The notes under the pieces were generated by a model. The model was not told where the DNA came from and made no database searches. It saw nothing but the letters and a program-made list of their open reading frames with translations. Positions 9,838 through 22,200 of a stretch of 64,000 nucleotides of DNA are shown in pieces. Location of the stretch: assembly GCF_003473485.1 (NCBI RefSeq), contig NC_053042.1, positions 54,275,762 through 54,339,761 on the forward strand, in the 5' to 3' direction. This DNA is from Medicago truncatula. Its lineage: Eukaryota > Streptophyta > Magnoliopsida > Fabales > Fabaceae. A program made the position numbers and the translations under genes. Within the stretch, counting starts at the first letter, position 1. Each line of letters begins with the position of its first letter.

Positions 9838-12708
9838 TTGAGGTATAAGAAATTGAATTCTGTATTTGGGCACATAAGGGATGTGTAGAAAATGATATAT
9901 TCCACTTGTACATTGAATTTGGTGCGCATCGAATTTATGGTTATTCTTATTGACTGTAATTAAGCTTGTGGTATACTGCTGGTCACTTTGAATCAAGCTT
10001 ATTTTAGTTGACATAATAACTGGGGTGGTTGTGTATATAATCATTATGCTTTTACCATTTAGACTTTTGACAAGCTTTCCCCTTGCCTTGTTGTAGTGTA
10101 TTAATGTTTACAAGAGCTAGCATCGGGTAGGATTAGATTACAAGTTTAGCTGAAAAGCAAACTATTACATTGCTCTTTTAAATTTTGGGAAGGTTTTGTA
10201 AAGGGGTTAAATTTTGACAAGTAACAAGATTCAGGATTAAAAATATTTTTGGTTATAAAATACTCATAATCTAACTTTAGAGCGTAAAAAAAATCCTTAA
10301 TGTTGGTCCTTCACTTATTTCATCACACTTTGAGAATTGGTCTCCCATTGGGAACCCTAGTTTCTTTGATTACTATGTAAATATAATGCTTCATTATTAA
10401 GAATTTCATATTGCTTTTCTTCTTCTTCTTCTCATAGAGTGTCTAGAACCACCAGAGAGTGAAAGAGTGCTACAAGAACTCTAGTGCGGACCATTTCAGA
10501 GCAATCTGCATCATTTAGATTGGGATGTATACTCTTTCTTCTTAACCATCAAAGTCTTTGAAATGGAAGTATTCCTAATACTCCTGTATAGCAAAGCCAT
10601 AACATACTTAGATCAAGATGAATAACTAGATTGTGTTTAGACAGGTACCTAACCTAATGTGGCAAGCTTTAAAAATTATTTTAATAAAAAATCTTTTAGC
10701 AAAAATACCGTTTCAAAATCACATTTTAAATCTTGAGAAAAAAATTATAATTTGGTATTTTACCCAAATTTGGGTCTGTTTTTTACAGTCTTTTAAAAAT
10801 AATGCAACCAAACATAAGTAAATGATGCGGACCAAACATTTAAAATCAAGTATTTTGGGTCTGTTTTTGACAGTCTTTTAAAAATAATATAATAAAGATA
10901 AAATCTTTTATCGTAAAATACAAATTATTAACAACTTTTAAGTATTTTACCATCTCTCAAACATGATTGCCTTTAGTGGAAAATACAAGTGAGAAACTAA
11001 AAAAAGTAAACTAAATTCACTTTACTAATCCATTTTGTGAGTGTGTAATAAGTGTAACCATTCAAATCAACACGACTTCAGTGCCATAAAAGGTTTGCAT
11101 TTGAAATCCTCTTGGTTTGTAGGTTTGACTTAAAGGTAAGGAGGATACATCATACAAGTTTGGTGAAATGTTTAGTGCTTTTAAGTCAAATTCAGTATAA
11201 AATGGACCTGTCAAAATATCGGTCCATGTTAGACCACTTTTATCCACTGTTAGATTAGATTATTTTACCAAAACTTATCATAGTCTACCCATATCACAAA
11301 CAAATTTTTACTTCATCTCAAAAAGTTAGCAAACATACATATTTTAATAAAGCATACATATTAAAATATAATTGAAGCACGCACCAAAATAACCCACTTG
11401 ATAACATCACATAAATATGTAAATAAACTTATCCTTAAAAAAAATGTAAATAAACTTATATTATTATTACATCTTCCGGTCATTATAGCTAATCTTTCAA
11501 ACCCAATTTGTTTCAGGGATATATACGAAAGTTGTTGTATTCTGAGTTGTTATATGACAGCAATTGTGTTAACAAAATTACAAAGGCATTTCCTCCAAAA
11601 AAATAAATAAATAGAGACATTTGTGTATATGGTAAAATTATGAAATTTAACATGATGCAACTATATACTCTCATTCATAAAAAGGAACTAACATGTAAGG
11701 CTTCCTCTACTCACAAGTATTCAACCATACAAATTACAACCATATCCATTAAAGAGGAACTCACTTGCAAGGTTTACTTTATATCTACTTAATCATTTGA
11801 ATGGCTTTAAAATAAATGTTCCTTATTATTTTTTTGATTGTCAATACACGTTCCTTATAATTATGTGAACTTAATTTTATTGAAATGAATTACCATACAA
11901 ATCCAACTCAAATATAATATGCAACTAGATAGCTATGATGAAGAATTTTCAACAGTTGTATATAAACATTAACGATGATATTAATATATCAAATGATGTC
12001 TAATTTTAAAATACCACCCTATCAGTACAATTTACTAAAAGAAGACTACCACTACTTTTCCTCAACTTATAATTGAGTTTCAGTTTCCAATTCTCAATTA
12101 AATACAGCAAATTGGTTTATTGTTCTTCTTAAAATCAACGAAGCTGTAAATTGTTTCTAAAAATTTGACTCATTGTTTCTAAAAAAAATTATGATCATTT
12201 ATCATGCTATTTATTTTTTCTTCACGATTTTTTAAAATCTCATATACATACCAAAATATAGATTTGACCCTCCACACCTATTAATCCAAACATACCTCAA
12301 GTTTCAAATCGTGTTTTGTTGAGAAATGTATTTTAAAGATATATAAACTACAAAAATGTTTTAGCAAAGATTCAACATTACATACAGAACTAGTCAGTCA
12401 GTCTACTACCACGTATCAGATAGCAGATACTAGTGTTTTTCTCAATTTTTTAAAGATATATAAGACTGACTCATCACAAGAAAAAGCGAAAAACATTGAG
12501 ATGGAAATGCATCCTTTTCCACATAAGATGCTTGCCATCATAGTAAATACAAGTATCATAGTTTTCTCCAATGTCTTGACAAGTAGAACCAAAAGTATAA
12601 ATTCATTAGTAGCAAACACTGCAACTAGAAGTAAATCCTATTGATGAAGAGACACGGCTGTAAAAGCAAAACTTTCATAGAAGCTCAAAGCCAAGATTAA
12701 AAAATCAA
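9838..12708. other. Intergenic, no gene recognised
   Basis: AT-rich spacer between two convergent genes: VAMP727 (+) and delta-COP copy A (-). It includes the VAMP727 3' untranslated region. A direct repeat of about 35 bases (GGGTCTGTTTTTKACAGTC) occurs near 10773 and 10857. Short open frames here (for example minus strand 11062-11247) have no recognisable domain. Confidence 0.45.
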
Positions 12709-15700
12709 TCACACAACTTGGTAGTTTTCTGTTATCAACTGTGTTCTCTGAGCATGTTTGGGAGGATTACCACCCTTAAGTGGTATGATGTTTGTAACCT
12801 GCAAAGAGAGGCAAAAAAGAAGTACTGGTTAAAATCCCATAACATCAATATTCAAGCAATAGTATGTCATATGTTATCCATAACTGCAGTTGACGGACGG
12901 TATAAGGAATTTAATGAAGTAACTTTTATTTAGACATGAAAAAATACCTTCAGTCATACAAACATCTTCAGGTCAATAAATGTGTCGGTTTCAAATTTTA
13001 AACAGACCATTTTGACATTGTTTCAAACTACACTATACATTCACTGTTCCAAATAAATTTGAATACCAGAAAGAAAGAAAAAAAACAATCCATACGAACC
13101 TTCAGGTCACTAAATGTATCAGTTGTCGTAAAACGAACTGAAATGGGAAAGAATGCTGATGAATCGGCTTGTGGAACAACAAACTCCATCGACCCACTGC
13201 CAAATATATTATAATCAGATAAACGTCACAGAACATGTCCAATAAAAAGAAAGATAATAACAGGACAAGTTAGCTCTTAAAAAACCATTCCAATTTAGCA
13301 TACCTGCGATTTGAATTATCAATCAGAAGGACAGTCTACTCCAAAATGGAATTCCTAGAGTCATACCTGCAAAGCCAATTTTATTGCAGAATTAGAGAGC
13401 AAGAATGTAAGGTGACATTAAATGATTTAGAACTATAAATAAAAGTAAAAAATTATGAAAGTCATCAACTGATGATTTTGGGAGGGGAGGGGAGGAGTGA
13501 TGTGGGAAAGAAAAATTAGTTCTACCAAACATTCTAATTCAAACAAATCTAGTTGGTGGTTCAAAGCTTGCAAACATTTACATTGTTTAACAGATTCTAC
13601 AAACCGTCAGCTCATTTATACCAGACTTCAACCCAAAACACAAAAACCATGGTTGTCCCCTAACAATTTTTCAGAGAAAGAAAAAAAACAAATTACACAC
13701 CTCCATTCTCCATCAATCTGACTAACAGATGGTGCTTCTCGGAGAGCTGGAAGAGGTACCGAAATCACAACATTCCTCAGATCAAACATTCAATGCTGAC
13801 ATAAGTCTCGTTTCCAGAAGAAGAGGGCCAACAGTTGACTGCATTAGAAATATACAGAAGACTGTAAGTTATTAATGCATGAACATAAGTAGTTGACCAC
13901 ATCAATGATCGATGTTAACTCACTTGTCAGCGGCACCATTGACTCATCGGTGCTCTTCATTCTCCACTTTAAAAGACCAACACCGGCAGCATCACTGGCT
14001 TGACCAGTGGGGAAAGGCCTGCTGGGATCCTTTAGACCTAGTATATATTCGTTGGCAAATAACTCTTTATTCGTGTTAGGGTGTGTCTTGAAAGAGATGG
14101 CTTGATTATCACCAGTTTGGACCTGCAAAAACAAGGCATGATATGCAAGTGCCGATACTTTAGTTATCTTCCAGTGATATATGCATACAAAAAGGGTCTT
14201 GAGAAGAGGGGGAGAATCAGAGCACTTCAGAATGAATAAGAGAAATTTTAGGTGATGTACAAAAAGAAACTGGAAAATGTAGAGAGAAAGAAAACAAATA
14301 ATTTGATCAAACAGAAAAATATATCATTTTGTATATTGAAAATTGTATTTCCGTGCACAAACTCTTCATTTTTTTCTTCTTCATGGGCGAAAACTATCCC
14401 CAAATAGGTAACCAAAATGATTGTTTCAGTCCCTAAAATACACCATATATCAAAAGCAACATAATGCTTTGAGATTGACAAAAGAACCGTCAGTGTAATA
14501 CCTTACAGGTATCTTAGGCCTAATAGAACAGCCACACCCATATCAACATATTTTGTTTACTCCTCTCTTTCAGGATCTCACCTAGTCCAAGAAGAATAAG
14601 GCTTGGTTGTTGTAGTTGTTCTCTCTGTCCAAAATATAGGAGAACACACAACTATATGACCAAACGGTTGTGCTACCATACCACCTATTAAATGGTTGTA
14701 CAGTAGGAGAAATGGCAACGATTGTAGGGAACCACGATCAGTACCTAACAGAATTAATGACAGCTTTAACTGCCTTGGCTATAGTTAGGCTAGGTTAGTT
14801 AGGGAAGTTAATAAAAGGAGGGAACAGTGGATTGCCAGAAGGAGGAAAAGTTCTTGGCTGCTCCAGTAATTGAATACTGTTATTCTTTCATTCTTTAATT
14901 AAAGATAAGCTTTTCGCTTCTGAAAATAGGTACCAATCCCACCATGTCTGTGAGAAGATTGAACGGGTGGCTATCACCCATAAAACAGGTCATCTTAAGC
15001 ATAACATTGATGCCTAAAAAAATCTAGCTAAAAAAACTTTATAATTGACTTATTTGAACCAAGGAACTTGCATACCGACTGATTTTTAAACATTATCGAT
15101 AAGAAACGTAGATAACTGTTTATCCAACATATCACTGCAAACTAAACCTCATGTAAATCATGAGAATTTGCATGTCAATAGATAACATCTAAGCCAGGAA
15201 AAAGAATTTGTTTCGCATGAACTTATACCCCAAATGATGATGTGATTAAAAGAAACAGCTATAAATTTTGCGTGTCGTTGGTTAATTATTCAAAATGAAT
15301 TCCTGGTTATGCAAACCAGCAGTCACACAGCACACAGAGCTTGGGAGATAGTGACTATACAATACCTGAACTTGAATATGTCCATCTTCTTGGTTAAGAA
15401 TTTGGAGAGACAATTGGCCTTGAACATGAAAATTACTAACTCCGCCATCTCGTTTTAGTGTGACATTTAATTTCTCCTCAACAGTTAAAGTGACCGGATC
15501 TGTAAGTGGTGGGGCAGCTGTCCTAGACTGGCCAAGTTTTGGCTGAACAACTTCAAGAATGACCTCACCTTCTGCTTTCAACGATTCCAAAAACTGATTT
15601 GTCTTTTGAGATTTACCAAGCTTCATACCAAGACCCTTTGGCGGAGCAGTGGCAGATGCAGTTGGACGGCCTAAGGAAGAGAATAGTAGAGTACATAAAT

Positions 15701-18335
15701 GAAAAGATTACTCTTTCTTTATTCAGAAACATGATAATATGGGCGCAGAATAAGGCACAGTTTGGACATTGCATGCTTCATTGCCATTCACAGTCGTTGC
15801 ATTTAAAAGCATTACAGAAGAATTTGTGAGAATTTATGACAACCAACCTTTAGGCTTGGTAGAAAAGGAATCAACATCAGTGGTGGTCAATCCAAAACCA
15901 GTTCCAGTGCTAGAGATGCTCATATCACTGAAGCTATTTTCAATTCTTCCAGATCCCATTGACGTTAACGGACCAAAGCATCCTTTATCACCTCTATTCT
16001 TTTCAATCTGAACAACAAATGTATTACATTCAATTAAATTATGAGCAATCACAGACTTAAAAGTGAATGTAAAAAAAATTAATAAATAGCGGTCCCTCCA
16101 ATACACCAAAAATGGTGGGACCCCTTCCCGGACCCTGCATATGCGGGAGCTTTAGTGCACCGGGTTGCCCTTTTTTTTTTAGCAGTCCCTCCAATCATAC
16201 CTTGCTCTTATCAATCTCACTTGCTTTCCGCTTCATAAGATCCTTAGTTTCATTGACCTTGCTCTGCTGAACCAGCTTGTAAAGCTTTTCTTCGTGACTT
16301 TCCATCTCACAGTATTGCTTAACTTGTGCAACGGTCACACTTTCCTTGTGCCCAAGAGAGATGAGACTTCATCAAACGCAAAAATCAGCTCAAAGGCATG
16401 TTTGCAGATACCCTCTTCGTCAAGGGAATAAGAATATTCAGGGACCTAAAAATATTAAGTAATGAACTGGATATAAGAGCAAGGTAAGAAAGCAGTTTGA
16501 CATTTAAGGGCATTAAAACTGATTCGAAATGGTAAAATACCTCCCACTAAAAACAATTTCATCAATCCTAAACCTTATAAAATTCAATATACCAAACACC
16601 TGTAAATGAAGAAATGAAACTTAGGCATATCATAATTGTACCGTCAAAACCCCATGAAAGCACCAATATGACAGGGGAAATTGAGAAGACATGGCACAAA
16701 AAAATTCTAGAATCAGGCCAGCAAGTCATACTAAGTTAACAACAAAACCAATAATACTCCTAACAAGACGAAAAGACCAATCAATTGAAAATAAATGGAT
16801 TTCAGAAAGAATAATAGTTTGGAGAGAAGTCTCAGAGTATCCAAATCTTCCAGTATGTTGCTCTGTTTGTTTGTTACAAGAAGCATCGGCTGATAAACAT
16901 AGCGCACGTTCTCAGTCTCAATATATGTGTGTTGTTTCCCAGTGCCTATCAACTTGGGAAATGCTGCTAGAAGTCTCAATATATGTGTCCAAAATTTGAA
17001 GTAAAAACTAATGGTACAATGAGAAAATCAGGAACATATAGGGAACTTTCATTTTTCTTAAGTCAAGAGATTTTGTTGTTTTAGATTACTAAAAGGAATG
17101 AGCCTATTGCTTTTGAACAAACAGTGATCCACTCTCACCAATGGAGCCTACAGAAAACTGACAAGCAAATTGCTCATACAGTAAAGTTTATCACAATCTC
17201 TGTACCACCGACCCTTCTGATCAAAGGCATGTCCCGGTGACTGACATGTGTCATTGTCCGACACTGACATCAACACATCTGAATTTTCTCAAATTATAAA
17301 ACAATTTAAATTCTTTAAAACAGGTCAAGAAACATTAAGAATGCCCACGGATTTTATTTCCGAATCACAAATTAAAACCTATGAAGCACGGATAAGGACA
17401 TTGACACGTCGACACCGTTAATAATTTGATAAGATAACATATTTCAATGCAATCACATGTATTAGTGTCAGACAGTGACATGTGTCAAACATCGGACATG
17501 TTTTCGATCAAGATTAAAATTGTATACATACATATAACAAAATTGGAGTGGATATAATACCAAAATTATTCCATAAACATGAATAAACAGTTAAATGCTG
17601 AAATCAAGAGGAAATACATAAACTAATAAGTGTGAGCCTATTGCTTTTCCTAAGTCAAGAGGTTTTGTTTTTCTAGAATACTGAAGGGAATGAGCCTATT
17701 GCTTTTGTACAAACCATAATCCACTCCAGCCAAGCGAGCCTACACAAAACTGACAGGCAAATTGCTCATACAATAAAACTAATCACAATATATGTAGAAA
17801 CCGACACTTTTGATCGAAGACATGTCCAGGTGTCCGTCACGTGTCATTGTCCCACATCGACACAACACCAACACACCCGAATTTTCTCAAATTATTATCG
17901 GTGTCAATGTGTCGATGTCCATGTTGTGCCTATGCTTCATACATCACCATTTTGGATGACATCACACATTACATAACTAAATTAAAGTTAAAACTTTAGA
18001 AGCAAATCAAACAGCAACATAAGCTTGCACGAGAAGATCGCCAGTGATTTGGACAAATCAAGCTAAAACCTAATGTAGAAGATCAGATTTATATAAATCG
18101 AATTCAATTTTAATAACACATCAACATATATTACGAAATTCTCATATCACAAATTAAAACTATATAATTGGAGTAACTAGAGTACCAATATAATTCTATC
18201 AACATGAATAAACAATTAAATAGTGAAATAAAGAGGAAAAACATAAAGTAATGAGGGTGAAATGGTTAAGCAATGCAAAACACGATGAAGTAGTGAAATA
18301 TGAAAGTAGCGGTGAAGACGAAGATGAGTTACCAT
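12709..18335 (-). pseudogene. Delta-COP copy A, decayed coatomer subunit
   Basis: Delta-COP is the medium-chain-like subunit of the COPI coat used for Golgi-to-ER vesicles. Recognisable exons, from the 3' end: 12709-12798, 13100-13196, 13304-13366, 13701-13838, 13924-14122, 15366-15670, 15848-16007, 16201-16445, a remnant at 16815-16975, and a putative ATG-bearing first exon at 18333-18335 (ATG followed directly by a GT donor, as in copies B and C). Compared with B and C, the second exon and the start of the third are missing. The third exon lacks its splice donor and a few internal codons. The fourth has 2 extra bases and the eighth lacks 16. The ninth carries a TAG in place of the Trp codon after ILE. 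Copy A also lost five Gly/Ser-rich residues in frame and gained a SINE in an intron. It is clearly non-functional and more diverged than B from C, so it is the older duplicate. Confidence 0.93.
16103..16180 (+). mobile_element. 5'-truncated Au-like SINE
   Basis: A 78-bp insertion in a copy A intron whose core (GGACCCTGCATATGCGGGAG, then TTTAGTGCACCGGG) ends in a run of T, matching the conserved 3' end of plant Au SINEs as I know it. It is flanked by 15-bp duplications AGCGGTCCCTCCAAT (16088-16102) and AGCAGTCCCTCCAAT (16181-16195) with one mismatch. Copies B and C have a single empty site here, so it inserted after A split from the B/C lineage. Confidence 0.85.
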
Positions 18336-18619
18336 TTTTTCGATTGGAGAATTAAAATGAGGAAAGGAAAATGGTTATTCTACTAGTGATGAATTGAATC
18401 TGCAAAAATAAAAATAAAAATGAATCGCGTTGTTAGGAACTATTGCATCTGGAATGAGGTAGGCAATGTAGTGATTGTAGTAGAGAGATTACCAAAGCAG
18501 GATCTGAGATTCGGATATGAACTGAATCGCAAAGAGAGAGGTTAGCGTCACCGAGAAGTGAAGAGAAGGAGGATCAAAATTGAAGCAAGGCAGGATGGGG
18601 GTTAATTGGGGAGATAAGT

Positions 18620-19242
18620 GGAGAAGGCTTTGATGGGCTTTGGAAGAATTATGAATAAATCTTCAAAAAAAATTGTTGAATGAATAAATTTTCAATTATG
18701 AATAATGCTTTAAAAAAGCTACTTTCTCAAAAACCGTGAGTTTTCCTATGTCTCCCTTCATTTTCTTCCCTCCCTTTCCAAAGGCCTAATGGCGGAAGCT
18801 TTTGACTCCAAGTTCAACATTATTTAACGATCGAACATCACCAAAGCCTTACAGATTGGTTACTCCATCGTGAGAATAATTAGTCAATGCATCACTTTTC
18901 TTTCTATACTTATACTCGCGTAATTAGTTTGCTTTAACCATCATCGATCTCAATTCCCTTCCAAATTAACAGCATACTATATTATAGACCCCAATTAATG
19001 GAGAACAGAGGGGAACGGGTAAGACAACTTTCCACATTAAATATACATGTTATTATTATATAGATAGATAGAAACAATACACACTGGTTTAAGTTCCTAA
19101 CTAATTAGGATGAATCTAAATTATGAACCATGGTAACAAATGATGCAACATGGCGAATAAAAGCCAGTTGAAAAAAGAAAAAAAAAACCGCAACTGTGAA
19201 AGCAAAACTGTCATAGAATCACAAAGTCGGAAGGATAATCAA
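18620..19242. other. Spacer between delta-COP copies A and B
   Basis: No gene seen. The sequence is repeated in arm 2 (about 31930-32550). It includes the 3' flank of copy B, a short TAGA run (about 19061) and the upstream flank of copy A. Confidence 0.5.
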
Positions 19243-22200
19243 TCAGACAACTTGATAGTTTTCCGTTATCAGCTGTGTTCTCTGAGCAAATTTGGGCGGA
19301 TTACCACCCTTTAGCGGAATGATGTTTGTAACCTACAAAGACAAGCCAAAAACATTAAGTCAACTGTAGTCCATCATTGTACACTTGAATGAAGTGATAA
19401 TCGACACCTAAACATGTATAATATTTCCTTGCTAAAAAATCTCTAGTTCAATGCATGCGTCAGTTTCAACCAGATCATCTCAAAAAAGCACTATGCATGT
19501 ATGCTCACAAATAAAGTCGGATGAAAAAAAATAAATCATCAGACAAACCTTCAGGTCACTAAATGTATCAGTCGCTATAAAACGAACTGAAATGGGAAAG
19601 AATGCTGATGCATCTGCTTGAGGAACAACAAACTCCAATGACCCACTGCCAAATATATTAAGATCAGACAACAAATCTAAAAATACAAAGATCAAAATCT
19701 AGCATAAGTAAGCTCTAAGACAACCATTCCAATTTTAGCATACCTGCGATTTGAATTATCAATCAGCAGGACAGACCACTCCAAAATGGAATTCCTAGAA
19801 TCATACCTGCAAAGCCAATTTTATTAAGGAACTATAAAGAGAGTAAGAATTTAATGTACGGACGTGGAGTAAAATTATTTACAACCATAATAAAATATTA
19901 ATGACTAAACTCGTGATCTTAGGAGAGGAGGAGGAGTAGGAGAAGGGGAGGGGGAAGCAGTATTAGTTACACAGAGCATCATAATTCATGCAAATTTAGT
20001 CAGATAATTCAAGATTGCAGACCATTTACACGAGTAACAGATAGTATTATTTCCAATACAAAACGACTGGTTTATTTACTGCAGACTTCAACATGAAACG
20101 CAAAAAACAAGACTGTCCCCGACACTTATTCAAAGGAAGAAAATAAAAATAATTTCCACACCTCCATTCCCCATCAATTTGACTAACAGATGGAGCTTCT
20201 CGGAGAGCTGGAAAGGGTACTGAGATCACAACATTGCGCAGATCAAACATTGATGAAGCCTCATATTCAATGTTGACATAAGTTTCATTTCCAGCAGAAG
20301 AGGGCCAACAGTTGACTGCATTATACATGTATTGCACACTGTAAGTTATAAATACATGAAAACAAAATAGCAGCCAACAACAACGAAATTTAGTTTGCCT
20401 TACTTGTCAGTGGCACCATTGACTCATCAGTGCTTTGCATTCTCCACCTTAAAAGACCAACACCTCCGGCATCACTGGCTTGACCAGTGGGGAAAGGCCT
20501 ATTTGGATCCTTCAGACCTAATATATTTTCATTGGCAAATAATTCTTTATTCATGTTAGGATGTGTCTTGAAAGAGACGGCTTGATTCTCACCAGTCTGA
20601 ACCTGCAAAAACAAGGCACAATATGTAAGTACATCTCTTTTAATTGTTCTCCTGAATAGATGTTTTCATTCAAAACAAATTTCAAGGCATGAGTAAACCT
20701 AGGCTGGGAATCTCAAGAGTCAAGACTGAAGGATGGTAGGAGAAGACAAGTATACAAATAATCCGAAGTAGTATTTTATTACAAAAAAATGGGGAAAATC
20801 TCCCTGGACTGCAACCTTCCTCCCGATGGCCCCAATTCTCTCACAAGAAAATACTGATTAGCACTATTTGAGTCTTACATTAAACACTAAAACATAGGCT
20901 GGTTTTTAAACATTACTCGTTTGAAAATTAGCTCATAATTAACCTTCAATATTACTGACAACTGCATTTACAGAGGATGCAAACTTTGACAAGAGTATAT
21001 GAGGCCTAAATAAAGAAAACAGAAAAAAAATTAAGCAAGACACAAGTTATTACACTACTCATGTCAATAAATAACTACTTATCAAAAAAGACTGCTCAGG
21101 TTATGCAAAGCAGCAGTCAAATGGACACGCATGGAGTTAGTTAGAGATAGTGAGAATGTAATACCTGAACTTGAACATGTCCATCCTCTTTGTTAAGAAT
21201 TTGGAGAGACAATGTTCCTTGAACATCAAAATTACTAAGACCACCATCTCTTTTCAGTGTCACGTTTAGTTTCTCCTCCACAGTTAAAGTGATGGGATCG
21301 ATAAGTGGTGGGGCAGCTGACCGAGACGGGCCAAGTTTTGGCTGATCAACTTCAAGAATAACCTCACCTTCTGCTTTCAATGATTCCAAAAACTGGTTTG
21401 TCTTTTGAGATTTACCAAGCTTCATACCAAGGCCCTTTGGCAGAGCAGTGGCAGATGCAGTTGGACGACCTAAGGAAGAGAATAGGAGAGTAAATAAATA
21501 AAAATGTTACTCTTTATTCAGAAACATGTTAAATGAAAAGGTTACACTTTGGTTCAGCAATCTCCCCCTTTTTGATGGGGACAAGCATATGCATTTTGAT
21601 GAACAAGTGCTGCCTGTATATTGCATGCTTCGTTGCCATTCTGAGTCATTGCATTTAAAAGCATTCTAGAAGAATTTGTGGGAATCTATGATAACCAACC
21701 TTTAGGCTTGGTAGAAAAGGAATCAACATCAGTGCTCGATCCAAAACCAGAGCCACTTCCAAAACCAGTTCCGGTGCTAGATATGCTCATGTCACTAAAG
21801 CTATTTTCAATTCTTCCAGATCCCATTGACGTTAAAGGACCAAATCCTCCTTTATCACCTCTATTCTTTTCAATCTGCACGATAATTGTATTAAATTCAA
21901 TTGAAAGTAAAAACATAAATAAATAAATAAATAAATAAATAGTAGTCTCTCCAACCAAACCTTGCTCTTATCAATCTCACTTGCTTTCCGCTTCATTAGA
22001 TCCTTAGTTTCATTGACCTTGCTCTGCTGAACCAGCTTATAAAGCTTCTCTTCATGACTTTCCATCTCACAGTATTGCTTAACTTGTGCAACGGTCACAT
22101 TTTCCTTGTGACCAAGAAAGATGACTTCATCAAACGCAAAAATCAGATCAAAGGCATGTTTGCAGATACCCTCTTCATCAAGGGAATAAGAATATTCAGG

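Noticed and set aside
11062-11247. Minus-strand open frame downstream of delta-COP copy A
   Set aside because: Only 61 codons, no start context or neighbouring exons, and no recognised motif.
14560-14900. Possible LTR fragment in delta-COP copy A (TATA-like ATAAAAGG followed by a T-rich segment)
   Set aside because: Copies B and C lack it, so it may be an insertion, but I could not find paired ends or a target duplication, and the LTR assignment is only an impression.
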